Notes under the pieces: model-generated | Told to the model about the DNA's origin: nothing | What the model saw: only the letters and a program-made list of their open reading frames with translations | Database searches by the model: none | Origin: JADCRZ01 sp031399065 | GTDB taxonomy: Bacteria > Bacteroidota > Bacteroidia > Chitinophagales > Chitinophagaceae | DNA length: 64,000 bases | Assembly (NCBI GenBank): GCA_031399065.1 | Contig: JANNOM010000005.1 | Coordinates: 1-64,000 of the forward strand | Direction of reading: 5' to 3' | In this document: positions 27,938 through 36,579 of the stretch, piece after piece | Position numbering within the stretch: position 1 is the first letter of the stretch | How the letters are laid out: the number at the start of each line of letters is the position of its first letter | Made by a program: the position numbers and the translations under genes

Positions 27938-28706
27938 TAAATTTTTATCTGTGGATCCTATTACTAAAAAATTCCCTGAATTAACTCCTTATCAGTTCGC
28001 TAGTAATACTCCAATAAGAGCAATAGACTTAGATGGATTAGAAGCATTCTTTGTGGCAGGTGCAGGAAATGATCAAGACGGTTGGGACTATGTAGGCCGT
28101 TTTCAAAGCGCTTTTACAAAAGCAGGCATAAGTAATTTTACCAGACTTAATGTTAGTAGTGGAAAAATGGAAGACGTTTTATTTACCAATACGTATAGAA
28201 ACAGGCCTACTATTGGTGTAGAATCAAAGTCAGGGCGTACTTACCATGCTCGAGATAATTCTATGGTTCAAAAGGCCGTTAGCGATGTTGTTAGCAACTT
28301 GAAAGAAGGAAAACAACTTAATTTAATAGGCTACAGTTACGGATCAGTAATTCAAGCATACACTGCAATTGAACTTATTAAGAAAGGATATACAATAACT
28401 AATTTGGTTTTAATAGGTAGCCCAATAAGTGATGGGTCGACGACAATGAATATCCTAAATAAATACCAAAGTGAGGGTAAAATCGGTAAAATTATTAGAG
28501 AAGATTTATTAGGAGATCATTTGAGTAATCCAGCAAATGATTTAGAATTTATAGTGGGTGGATTTCAAAATAGAAAAGATAGCGGGCCGCATTTTGATTT
28601 AGCCCGACCGGATGATCCAGCTACACCAAAGAAAGATGAAGGCAAAGAGGCAGATACCAAAATAAAAAAAGTGGCTGAAAAACTTAAAAAAGAAGGAGTT
28701 GAATAG
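27879..28706 (+). CDS. Orphan RHS tip 1: core fragment plus alpha/beta-hydrolase (lipase-like) toxin domain
   Basis: The frame is open from 27,822 with no ATG before the core; GTG 27879 is the first possible start and an ATG lies at about 27,910. It encodes the RHS core end (YDPRLGKFLSVDP, YQFASNTPIRAIDLDG), then a toxin domain with the nucleophile elbow LIGYSYGSVIQAY (Gly-x-Ser-x-Gly), LVLIGSPIS, and a late His (GPHFDLA), as in alpha/beta-hydrolase lipases. A phospholipase-type toxin is likely. There is no RHS shell or signal peptide, so it is a silent displaced tip. The immunity gene follows one base later. Base composition is AT-rich. Confidence 0.85.
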   Translation: MKGEGNQQDYGMRIYDPRLGKFLSVDPITKKFPELTPYQFASNTPIRAIDLDGLEAFFVAGAGNDQDGWDYVGRFQSAFTKAGISNFTRLNVSSGKMEDVLFTNTYRNRPTIGVESKSGRTYHARDNSMVQKAVSDVVSNLKEGKQLNLIGYSYGSVIQAYTAIELIKKGYTITNLVLIGSPISDGSTTMNILNKYQSEGKIGKIIREDLLGDHLSNPANDLEFIVGGFQNRKDSGPHFDLARPDDPATPKKDEGKEADTKIKKVAEKLKKEGVE

Positions 28707-28707
28707 T

Positions 28708-28989
28708 ATGAAAACATCAAAAGCTAAATTATTTATCACTTTTTTCTCTTGTGTTTTGACAATTATTATGATTTCTATAAATTTAATTCCAAGAGGGAAT
28801 TTTGTTGGAGGGCCTTTCATATTTTTATTTGTATATCTACCCTTATCATTTATTCAATTGTTTTTTCTTTTGCATATTTGGTTTAACAACAGTTCTGAAA
28901 AAAATAACCAGTATATCTTCTACAGTAACTTGTTACTAGTCATCGTCGCGTGTTATTTATTTTTTGATTATTTAGGCAATACAAGTTAG
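28708..28989 (+). CDS. Membrane immunity protein of orphan tip 1
   Basis: The 93-aa protein starts at ATG 28708, one base after the toxin stop, with AAGGAG ideally placed upstream (a TTG at 28699 is less likely). It has three hydrophobic segments (about 9-28, 34-56 and 68-88). No family is recognised. Gene order and size fit a cognate immunity protein. A membrane location would suit a lipase toxin acting on the envelope (inference). Confidence 0.65.
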   Translation: MKTSKAKLFITFFSCVLTIIMISINLIPRGNFVGGPFIFLFVYLPLSFIQLFFLLHIWFNNSSEKNNQYIFYSNLLLVIVACYLFFDYLGNTS

Positions 28990-29018
28990 CAGTCTATAAC
29001 ATATGATAAGTATTAGAA

Positions 29019-29116
29019 TATCGTTATGGGTTTAATGGGAAGGAAAACGACAATGACGTGAAAGGAGAGGGGAATCAGCAGGACTATGGAATGCGAATTT
29101 ATGACCCAAGGTTAGG
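29019..29116 (+). repeat. RHS-core direct repeat, copy 2 (cassette 2)
   Basis: It matches 27840-27937 at 97 of 98 positions, beginning at the same codon 30 bp after the immunity gene of cassette 1. In-frame stops lie just upstream, so it cannot be expressed as part of a full RHS protein in the present arrangement. Confidence 0.9.
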
Positions 29117-29918
29117 AAGATTTTTAAGTGTTGACCCATTGGCCGCAAGTTTTGCGTGGAACTCACCATATTGTTTTGCGGAGAACAGTCCAATTTGGGG
29201 TATAGATTTAGATGGTGGAGAATTTAGAACCTACTTAGATAAATTCAAAAAGGCTTCACAAGAGCTAAAAAAAGAAACATACAAGCAGGTAGAGCAAAAA
29301 ACAAATGCTGCTGCATCTGCTGCTCTTATAAAAACCGCTCAGACAATTTATCCTGGAGTTGCTAAAGCAAATGAAACAATAAAGCAAGAGCAGTTTAAAT
29401 CAGATCCCGAAAACTCTGTAGCAATTTTATTATATGAATTTGCAACAGGCACAGGAAAAGACGACAGAACCTTTAATTACGGTGAGAAAGGTTCTTTTGC
29501 AAACTCTTTTGTTCAAGGACGTGTATTAACCGAAGTTCAAAATGATTTTGGAGGAAAGATGAGTGAAATGACTGCCAGTGAATTTGCTAAAGACGGTGCA
29601 AAATTTGGATTAGAGTTTAGTCCCGACCACGCAGGTTTGCAAGAGTCTGTTGAAAAGCATATGGATTCTAATCTTCCTCAATTCTTTGTAGGAGGAGCCA
29701 ATGTATCTGTTTCTGCTACAGATGATGCAAACTGGGTAGATGTTTCTATTATGAATCCAACCAGTCGTAGCTCATTGATGCTGCATCAGGGTGAAAATTA
29801 TCCACGAGACGGAAAAGATGGCGGTACGGAAAAGCCTTTATCTACGATTACCCAAACCTTTACATTTAAAATGAAGATAGACCCTTCTAAGTTTAAACAA
29901 GAAGAAAAGAAAAAGTAA
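29058..29918 (+). CDS. Orphan RHS tip 2: core fragment plus unrecognised toxin domain
   Basis: A 286-residue frame starts at GTG 29058 in the core repeat; upstream in-frame stops separate it from any shell. The core part reads YDPRLGRFLSVDPLAASFAW and NSPIWGIDLDGGEF. A helical, Lys/Ala-rich linker follows (about 40-120), then a compact C-terminal domain of about 110 residues with QFFVGGANVSVSATDDANWV and NPTSRSSLMLHQGENYPR. I do not recognise this domain. It is AT-rich like the other tips and is followed six bases later by a lipoprotein gene. Confidence 0.8.
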   Translation: MKGEGNQQDYGMRIYDPRLGRFLSVDPLAASFAWNSPYCFAENSPIWGIDLDGGEFRTYLDKFKKASQELKKETYKQVEQKTNAAASAALIKTAQTIYPGVAKANETIKQEQFKSDPENSVAILLYEFATGTGKDDRTFNYGEKGSFANSFVQGRVLTEVQNDFGGKMSEMTASEFAKDGAKFGLEFSPDHAGLQESVEKHMDSNLPQFFVGGANVSVSATDDANWVDVSIMNPTSRSSLMLHQGENYPRDGKDGGTEKPLSTITQTFTFKMKIDPSKFKQEEKKK

Positions 29919-29924
29919 TTGATT

Positions 29925-30299
29925 ATGAAAGTTAGAATTTTATTATCATTGACAGTTATACTTCTGTTTGCTTGTAATAATGAAAAGAAAGACAATGTGA
30001 TTGGGAGATACGTCAATACATATGAATCGGAAGCAAAGCATTATGTAGAGTTAGAGGCTGATAGTACGTTTTTGCATTATTACAGAAAGAACAATGAAAC
30101 AGCAAAAGAAAACAAAGGAAACTGGAAATTGCTTATAGCTCCTGAAAAAACAGAGATTGTATTTAGAACTTGGAAAACCTTTGGTTATGGCGATTCAAGC
30201 GATTGTAATGGGTGTATAAGGTATGTTAAACTTAAAAAAGGCGAAATGATATTTGACTCTGATTTGCCCAAAGAAATGAACTTTAAAAAAGAAGAATAG
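29925..30299 (+). CDS. Lipoprotein immunity candidate of orphan tip 2
   Basis: A 124-aa protein starting at ATG 29925 (the TTG at 29919 is less likely). The signal sequence ends in a lipobox (LLFACNNEK; acylated Cys at about 14), so the mature protein is a periplasm-facing or outer-membrane lipoprotein. The body is beta-rich and charged (GRYVNTYESEAKHYVELE, TFLHYY, GNWKLL), resembling small lipocalin-like lipoproteins of Bacteroidota. Its place directly after the tip argues for immunity against a toxin acting outside the cytoplasm. Confidence 0.65.
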   Translation: MKVRILLSLTVILLFACNNEKKDNVIGRYVNTYESEAKHYVELEADSTFLHYYRKNNETAKENKGNWKLLIAPEKTEIVFRTWKTFGYGDSSDCNGCIRYVKLKKGEMIFDSDLPKEMNFKKEE

Positions 30300-30399
30300 C
30301 CTATTTACAAAATTCCTGAAAGGGTTCACTTGCTTTTTTAGAACCTAAATCAATGGCTTTTTTCAAATCTTGGGTCTGTAAAATGAACTGTGTCAAAAT

Positions 30400-30735
30400 C
30401 TAATTTTGTTGTAGTTTAAAAGAGGCGGTGGTGGCTCCATTCACAGAGCAAGGCACCGCCTCTCTATTACGGTTGATGTACATGATATTCTTTTCAGGTT
30501 TTTGATAATCATGCAGATACGACTTGAATTTTAGTATTGCAGTAATGGGAATGTCGTATTCCCGGAGTGCAAACCGGCCTGGCTCCAAAAAAGCCATTTT
30601 CCATTCCTGATGCCAGTAAGGTATAGTTTCCTGTCTTAAGGAAATGTTTTTTAAAAACAAAATCTCGAGATCCTGGACAATGGTAATCCATTTAGGAAGT
30701 TTATAATCGAAAAGGTTCTCGAAATTTGTATGATA
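30400..30735 (-). pseudogene. C-terminal fragment of an unrecognised gene
   Basis: On the minus strand, from just after a TAG (30,736) to a stop at 30,400, about 111 residues read coherently (NFENLFDYKLPKW, IPYWHQEWKMAF, INRNREAVPCSVNGATTAS). No usable start lies near the 5' end, so it appears truncated. Between 30,300 and 30,400 another short frame-shifted remnant on the same strand reads HFTDPRFEK and SKKASEPFQEFCK. Neither is recognised. They mark the decayed end of the large island. Confidence 0.4.
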
Positions 30736-30980
30736 CTAAAACGCGGCAGTGTTGATGCGGGTCTTTAAAATTTACTTTGAGAATAATGATTATTATCCAT
30801 AATTTCAACGTAGCTCTTTTCACGTTTTACCGTCAGCAACTTAACCAGTAAATTTAAGTAGCCTGATTATAGGTAATTTACAAGTATATTTTGTTCAACA
30901 ATATTTCGTAGTTGGTGGTGAGTTAAACAGTGAGTTCGAACTGTGGGACGCTGAAACACTCTTCCAGTAAGGAGTTCCAT

Positions 30981-31275
30981 TATAGGTTCTCGTCCTGTCA
31001 TCCCGACAAAAGCGATATCAAATCGTATCAAAAGCTTGTAAATCACCTGATTTTACAGGCTTTTTTGTTTTATTCCTGTCATATCGTATCAAACAATATC
31101 ATACTTCTGGTGAATTAAACAGTGAGTTCATCGTGGCATAGCCTTTGAACTCACTGGGAATCGCTGCAATCCTTTACTATAAAGGGTTTTAGCTATTTAT
31201 TTTGATGCTTTTTGATATGATTCGAACCAGGACGACAACTGGACGAGAACCTGCGGACTGACAAAAACGTGAAGC
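30981..31275 (+). repeat. Island-border direct repeat, copy B
   Basis: From AGGTTCTCGTCCTGTCATCC through the conserved hairpin (about 31,035-31,070) to GGACGAGAACCTGCGG (about 31,240-31,255) this copies repeat A. Unlike A, it has no tRNA; the left edge reads GTTCCATTATAGGTTCTC, shared with copy C. It is probably the junction (att site) between two tandem islands. The integrase leader ends at AACGTGAAG, directly fused to an HsdR remnant. Confidence 0.8.
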
Positions 31276-31276
31276 G

Positions 31277-31663
31277 TGGTCGATTCAAAATAAATCTACA
31301 ATTAAGTTAAAGGCCGCCAGGGGCATTGCCATCCAGGAATATCCCATCGATGTCGGTCTTGCAGATTATGTACTTTTTGTGGAGGGGAAAACGGTTGGTA
31401 TTATCGAAGCCATACGTGTGGAAGAAGGTGCTCATTTGACTTCACAGGAAAATCAAATTGTCGACTGTGCAAATGCCGCCCTTAAATATATTTGCAAAAT
31501 CAGCTTACCGTTCTGTAAGATCAAAGACAAAATTGTTCAAGAAGTCGAAATTCGCCTCAGCGTAGCCGATAAAATGGAAAAAAACATAACCCAAAGCTTA
31601 CAATAGGCAGAGACAGTACGTCAAGGTATTTTGAAACAGGCTTTTGAAGGCAATTTTATATAA
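31277..31663 (+). pseudogene. Chimeric type I restriction remnant: HsdR N-terminus fused to HsdS C-terminus
   Basis: The frame first reads like the N-terminal nuclease region of HsdR (KAARGIAIQEYPIDVG, ADYVLFVEGKTVGIIEA, VEEGAHLTSQE), including ADYxLF and IEA. It then switches to the C-terminal coiled region of an HsdS specificity subunit (KDKIVQEVEIRLSVADKMEK, ITQSLQ). A TAG at 31604 interrupts it before AETVRQGILKQAFEGNFI and the natural stop at 31661. More than 3 kb of hsdR, and most of hsdM/hsdS if once present here, are deleted. It is not functional. Confidence 0.8.
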
Positions 31664-31681
31664 TAATTTTAGAAAATAACA

Positions 31682-32210
31682 TGAACATCAGTTAACGATA
31701 GCACAGTTATTTGCCACACCCAATGAACAATTTGTTGTTCCATCATATCAAAGAAGATATGCCCGGACCTATAATCAATACCTTGCCCTTTATGAAGATA
31801 TTGACATGCTAAAGGACAACGATGGGCATTTGTTTGGAAGGATTATCTTAAATACGACCTATCATACTGCAGGCAGTAATCAGCCTGAGTTAGTTGATGG
31901 TCAGCAACGATTGACAACCCTGATCATCCTTTTGAAATCTTTTGAAAACGCCTACCGAAAGAAACAGAAAATGGAAAAGGCCGATGAAATTAAGAAAGTG
32001 ATTTTGTCTAAGTCCTTGGATGATGTGGAGTTGCCAAAAATTCAACTAGTTGATTTGGATAATGAGGACATTGAGCAGCTAATTTTGGATAATAAAACTG
32101 AATCCATAACTAATAAAAATATCAAAGCAGCTTACAGAGACTATCTAGAGTGGCTCATTGAGTTAGAAATTTCAGAATTAAATAAGTTCTTTTATAGCTC
32201 CGGTTATTAA
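31682..32210 (+). pseudogene. Truncated DUF262 (GmrSD N-terminal-like) protein
   Basis: ATG AAC ATC at 31681 is followed by a one-base frame change into the frame reading LTIAQLFATPNEQF, VPSYQRRYARTYNQYLALYE, HLFGRIIL, and the hallmark VDGQQRLTTLIILL. The YQRRY and DGQQR motifs define the DUF262/GmrS-type nucleotide-hydrolysing domain found in anti-phage restriction proteins. The frame ends at 32210 after about 170 residues, whereas family members reach 500-700. It sits next to the HsdR/HsdS remnant, as such genes often do in defence loci. Confidence 0.8.
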
Positions 32211-32583
32211 TCCAGAAGAAGCGGTACATGTGGATGGATTGCAGATACCTGAGATGAGGTAAAATTGACATTCATGTTAATTAGCTAGTTCTATATTATA
32301 ACGTAGTTTTACAATATAAAAATATAATATAATTTGATTTTTATAAATTCCAAGCTTTCGGCAGAATAATTTTTCTTGCAAACGTCTCGATGGTAAATAG
32401 TTTAGTTGGATGCCAGTAGATTCAATGCGCAATCGGATGTTTTTACAATTCACTCTCTCTGCTAAGTTGTTGCAAATATGTTTATGAAAAATGTGCCACG
32501 CAAACTAAAGTTAAGCGCATATTTATTTTTATATAAATAATATATTCTATATTGTGGAGTCATTATATAAGAACTTAACGATT
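32211..32583. other. AT-rich gap with no recognised gene
   Basis: About 370 bp between the truncated DUF262 frame and the alpha-galactosidase-like gene. I see neither a coherent frame nor a strong consensus promoter. It presumably holds the promoter of the downstream glycosidase. Confidence 0.5.
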
Positions 32584-34686
32584 ATGACCTCTAAGAACTA
32601 CTCATTTGTTTTTAAAAGTATCCTACTATTTTCATTGCTTCAAGGCATATTGATGACCGCTTACTCCCAGGAGTTTCGTTATAAAGACTGCCTTGCTAAA
32701 TGGAGCGGTGAGCAATTGACTATCGAAAACTCCTTTTTACGAAGAACCTGGCAAATTAAGAATGGTTTACCGGTAAATGTATCCCTTAAAGATTTGTCAA
32801 CCGGAAAAGAAAAGCTAAGTGGCCCAAGTAATGGTTCTTCGCCAGCCCCTGAGTTTCTGAACAATCAAAAGTTCAGGTCAGTTAAAATCAGTGCGGATAC
32901 AGTGAGGCCTGTCGTGGTCGAGATGACATCTTTACTTGTAACGGTTACGACAGAATACCCCACTTATACCCTGCATTTTTTCTATAAGATTTATCCTCAG
33001 ACATCTGCAATAACCTCATGGATAAAGATTGAGCAAAAAACTTCGCCCGCAAGCCAGGCATCGGCGGGCATTGCTCCTGAAAACGGTGGTGATGAAACCA
33101 AGGGACGGTCGCAAACCAAGCAAACAGATGTGAATGAAAACTTTGTTCTGAATCATGTTCATCATCAGCTTCGTGTAGTTACTTTATACGATCAAACCGA
33201 CTGGAACGATAACCTGGTTCAGGTACAGAGCTTTCTTCTGACAAACCCCATGTCTTATAACTTTCAGTCCAATCTGTTTATACTGGAAGATCAGTTATCC
33301 GGGGATGGGCTGATCTTCCTGAAGGAAGCACCTCTTCCGCAAGAAAGGCCGGTAAAATCGGAATTTGATTTACAGATTAACGCGAAAAACTTTTTGTTCA
33401 CAGGATTAGGGGCTGGTACCGATTCAGTCAGAGAAAGCTATCCTTTTACTGTTGTTTTATATCAGCATGGAGAGAAGGGGAGTATAAAGGCACTCCAGCA
33501 ATATCAGCGGAGGTTTCGTAATTACGATGCAGATCGGGATGAATTAATATGGCATTCGATCTGGGGGGACCGGAACCGGGACGGCCGGATGAGTGATAAG
33601 TTCTTATATAAGGAAATGGAACTTGATAATGATCTTGGTATTAATCATTTATACTTTATAGATGGATGGCAAAAAGGGGCCTCAAGCAACTCTGTGAATG
33701 CCAATAAGGGAGGTTTGTGGGAGAATCAATGGTCGCAAAAGGATTACTGGGCTCCCAACAACGAGCGGTTTCCTAAAGGTTTCGATTCTTTGATTGCAAA
33801 AGCGCACCGTAACGGCTTTAAGATAGGGATGTGGTATAATCCGGATCGTACGAACGATTACGCCAATTGGGAAAAAGATGTGGCTGTTTTGTTAAATTTT
33901 TACCGTTTGTATGGGGCGACTTACTTTAAGTTTGACGGCGTTAATTTCAATACAAAATTAGGGGAAAGTAATCTGGTTAAGGCAATGCATAGGATTGTGC
34001 AGGAGACCAATGGTAAAGCAGCGATAGAAATTGACATTTCTGCTGGAATCAGGACCGGTTACTTCAGTGCTATGCAGTATGGGGCACTTTTTATTGAAAA
34101 TCGATATACCGATTTTCGCAGATATTATCCGCACACCACATTAAGGAACCTCTGGCAATTGTCACATTATGTGGATGCCAGAAGAATGCGGTTTGAATTT
34201 TTAAATAATGAACGGAATATTAAGCTGTATCCTAACGATCCTCTGGCTCCGGCCCTTTATTCGGCAGACTATTTATTTGCCATCACCATGTTCGCAAAGC
34301 CGATGGCATGGCTGGAGACATCGGGTCTTTCTGAACAATATAAAACGAATTTGAAAAAAATTATACCGGTCTATAAAAAGCATTGGTCAGCTATTCATCA
34401 GGGTACGATATATCCAATAGGAGAGGAGCCCACTGGCTTTTCGTGGTCGGGATTTCAATCTGAAGTGAGCGACCAAACGGGATATGTGGTAATGTTCAGA
34501 GATGTAAACGATGCTATGCGGTTTACTTGCCCGCTTTCCCTGGATAAGGGCTCATATCGCTTTGAACTATTATCGGGTGATGGAAAAAGTTTTTCAACTT
34601 CTGTTGGTTCGTCCGGTTCAGTGACTTTTTCATTGCCCCAGAAAAGGCAATATACTTTTTATAAGTATAAAAGGGTTAGTAAATGA
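32584..34686 (+). CDS. Exported alpha-galactosidase-like glycoside hydrolase (GH36/GH27 clan style)
   Basis: About 700 aa from ATG 32584, which gives a clean signal peptide (about 1-29, ending AYSQ); the upstream GTG 32554 only adds a hydrophilic leader. An N-terminal beta-sandwich (about 30-310) precedes a TIM-barrel domain with LIWHSIWGDRNRDG, LGINHLYFIDGWQ, FKIGMWYNPDRTNDY and YFKFDGVNF. The Asp in KFDG is at the position of the clan-D nucleophile, and IEIDISAG follows. The C-terminus is a small beta domain. Substrates are probably alpha-galactosides or related plant oligosaccharides. The downstream IclR start overlaps nothing after correction. Exact GH family not certain. Confidence 0.75.
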   Translation: MTSKNYSFVFKSILLFSLLQGILMTAYSQEFRYKDCLAKWSGEQLTIENSFLRRTWQIKNGLPVNVSLKDLSTGKEKLSGPSNGSSPAPEFLNNQKFRSVKISADTVRPVVVEMTSLLVTVTTEYPTYTLHFFYKIYPQTSAITSWIKIEQKTSPASQASAGIAPENGGDETKGRSQTKQTDVNENFVLNHVHHQLRVVTLYDQTDWNDNLVQVQSFLLTNPMSYNFQSNLFILEDQLSGDGLIFLKEAPLPQERPVKSEFDLQINAKNFLFTGLGAGTDSVRESYPFTVVLYQHGEKGSIKALQQYQRRFRNYDADRDELIWHSIWGDRNRDGRMSDKFLYKEMELDNDLGINHLYFIDGWQKGASSNSVNANKGGLWENQWSQKDYWAPNNERFPKGFDSLIAKAHRNGFKIGMWYNPDRTNDYANWEKDVAVLLNFYRLYGATYFKFDGVNFNTKLGESNLVKAMHRIVQETNGKAAIEIDISAGIRTGYFSAMQYGALFIENRYTDFRRYYPHTTLRNLWQLSHYVDARRMRFEFLNNERNIKLYPNDPLAPALYSADYLFAITMFAKPMAWLETSGLSEQYKTNLKKIIPVYKKHWSAIHQGTIYPIGEEPTGFSWSGFQSEVSDQTGYVVMFRDVNDAMRFTCPLSLDKGSYRFELLSGDGKSFSTSVGSSGSVTFSLPQKRQYTFYKYKRVSK

Positions 34687-34775
34687 ACCGTCCATGGCCT
34701 AATGAGCAATTGAAGCGTTATTCAATAATCACAGCTAATATTTGGCAATTATTTATATTCGTGAAAAAAGGATCG

Positions 34776-35114
34776 ATGATTCAGGTTATTGGAAGGGGCT
34801 TTGACATAATTGAGTATTTAGCAAAAGAGGGTAACAGAATTTGCACACTTACAGAAATTGCGGCAACTGCAGGTTTAAATGTAGGAACTTGCGCCAATAT
34901 TATTAAGACTCTGGTTGAACGGGGCTATGACGAAAAGGTCGATGGAAAAGGATATCGGTTAGGGTATATGTTTGACAAGCTTTCATCAATAAACGCTCTA
35001 AAAAACAAACTGGTCGAGATCTCAAAAGTTGAGCTTGAAAAGCTTGCGGATAAATACAATGAAAATACATTACTAGCTGTCCTAAACGGCAATATAAGGC
35101 AGGCAATTTATTGA
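34776..35114 (+). pseudogene. Truncated IclR-family regulator (HTH part only)
   Basis: Starting at ATG 34776 (AAAAAAGGA ahead of it; an upstream ATG at 34683 overlaps the glycosidase stop but adds a non-family leader), 112 residues match the IclR winged helix: QVIGRGFDIIEYLAKEG, LTEIAATAGLNVGTCANI, KTLVERGY and KGYRLGYMF. Full IclR proteins are about 250 aa; the effector-binding domain is missing. The frame runs into a LytTR fragment of another gene at 35107. It may still bind DNA, but a deletion fusion is more likely. Confidence 0.75.
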
Positions 35115-35391
35115 TCTAAAAGATATCGTGTTCGTGGAAGCCAACGGTAATTATTCTGATCTTGTATTGCCTGACAAAAGGTAGATACTGATATCAAAGA
35201 CACTGAAAGATATCCAGTACGTGCTGGAACAACAGCATTTCCTCCGCATCCACCGCCAGTATATCATTAACCTTAATGAAGTAAGGCATTTTAACCGTAA
35301 CGAAAGCCTTCTTACAATGACCACGGGCGACGTGTTGCCCGTTTCCCGCCTGCAAAAAGATAAGCTGATAGAACAATATGGATGGCTGTAA
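35107..35391 (+). pseudogene. LytTR DNA-binding domain fragment with in-frame stop
   Basis: In the +1 frame relative to the IclR end, the sequence reads FIDLKDIVFVEANGNYSDL, a TAG at 35182, then LKDIQYVLEQQHFLRIHRQY, NLNEVRHFNR, LPVSRLQKDKLIEQYG and TAA. This is most of a LytTR domain of a response regulator. The receiver part is absent. It is the tail of a different gene joined to the IclR stump by deletion. Confidence 0.8.
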
Positions 35392-35482
35392 AAAAGTATT
35401 TTGTTTTCTTTGAGTTATTACTAACTGGTATCACGTCACACGTACTATGACTATAACCCTTACCTGAAGATATTTCAATTTA

Positions 35483-36199
35483 TCACCCCACATTTACAGC
35501 CAAAACCCCGCAAGGCAACCACTGTTTATCGGCTATCGTAGTCAACCCCGCCTTTTTCGCAGTCATAAAACTTAAACCCAGCGCAACAACGGTCAGCGAT
35601 TTTGCCCGCTTTTTAAAAGGTAATTCTATTTCCTGCTCCTGTATTTCTCTATTATTAATGTAGGGCATTTCAATAGTTGCCTGAGCATTCCAGGTATCAT
35701 TAGAATCAGTTAAAGAACAACCAGCTATGCAGAACTTCCAATACACTGTCTTGGTATGTGCCGGTGCCTTAACGGATTCGGAAGGATTCAGTGTAGGAAT
35801 TTTGATAACAATTTTTCCGGGTTTCCAGGCAACCCCGGGTTTCAGCTTCAACCGTGCCGAGAGTTCAGATTCCTTATTAAACTCGAATGAGGTGATTGAC
35901 AACGGATCGGCAGTAGTTAACGAAGGCGGTGGCATATCGGCCTGTAACCACCTGAATAATGTATTATTCAGCCGATACATTACATCCTTTTCGCGCGGAT
36001 CCGGCAATACGGATTCCAGGCCTTCTCTTAATAAACGGGAAAGACGGGATGCTCTTCCAAACAAGTTTGCACTCGCTTTGGTTGCCTTCGATTGTCGTAC
36101 GAAAGCTGGCTTGGCTCGCGCGCAAAGCGTTCCCCGGAACTCATACGTTATTACCGGCCCGATGGTTCCAGAGGAAAATACTTTAGTGATTCTTGCCAT
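35483..36199 (-). CDS. Unclassified 238-aa protein resembling the MARI-type Bacteroidota family (DUF6266-like)
   Basis: The protein opens MARITKVFSSGTIGPVITYEF, RGTLCARAKP, close in pattern to DUF6266-type proteins of Bacteroidota (MARI..G..G..G.V..Y.WRG....R..P). Then comes a helical segment (ASANLFGRASRLSRLLREGL) and a beta-rich C-terminal half with KRAKSLTVVALGLSF. No signal peptide and no catalytic motif are seen. The family's function is unknown to me; many members have virus- or mobile-element-like spread. Moderately high GC compared with neighbours. Confidence 0.6.
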   Translation of the reverse strand: MARITKVFSSGTIGPVITYEFRGTLCARAKPAFVRQSKATKASANLFGRASRLSRLLREGLESVLPDPREKDVMYRLNNTLFRWLQADMPPPSLTTADPLSITSFEFNKESELSARLKLKPGVAWKPGKIVIKIPTLNPSESVKAPAHTKTVYWKFCIAGCSLTDSNDTWNAQATIEMPYINNREIQEQEIELPFKKRAKSLTVVALGLSFMTAKKAGLTTIADKQWLPCGVLAVNVG

Positions 36200-36259
36200 A
36201 AACTGAATTTGATCTTAAAGATACAATTATTTGACTAAGTCCGTACCAAGTCCGTTGAT

Positions 36260-36570
36260 TTACAGACTTGGTACGGATTTAATACGCCCCGTTGTGGGTA
36301 ATGAGCAACCTTGTCTCTGTAGGATAGCTGGAAAATTCTCGGTCATCTTGGCCAGCTGGCGGATATTACCAAACCTATCGTCTAAAACTTTATTTGTATT
36401 TACTCGGTTAATAATTTCCTGTACTGCACCTGCATTTAAAACTATATCGGTAGCTCCATCTAACATTTTGTTTAATAGTTGTATTTACAGAGCTAATTGT
36501 GGGCAAAGGATTTGCTGTACCATTTGCCCATCCAGTTTGAAGTTGTAAATAAAGCGTGCGCCATAATTTT
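36260..36570 (-). pseudogene. Decayed frame of unknown identity
   Basis: On the minus strand about 100 codons read coherently (ARFIYNFKLDGQMVQQIL, a TAA, then LLNKMLDGATDIVLNAGAV, QEIINRVNTNKVLDDRFGN) to a stop at 36260. Continuity across a single stop suggests a degraded gene. No family is recognised. Confidence 0.35.
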
Positions 36571-36579
36571 TAGAACTTA

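Larger units (their letters stand above)
208..30994. mobile_element. Large immobilised genomic island at tRNA-Pro (about 30.8 kb)
   Basis: Bounded by border repeats A and B, which share the tRNA 3' end sequence CCTGTCATCCCGAC. Contains a decayed integrase next to the tRNA, the RHS operon, the primase/recombinase element and the orphan tips. Mosaic base composition and many gene remnants at both ends support an accessory origin. Excision is unlikely because the island's own integrase is dead. Confidence 0.6.
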
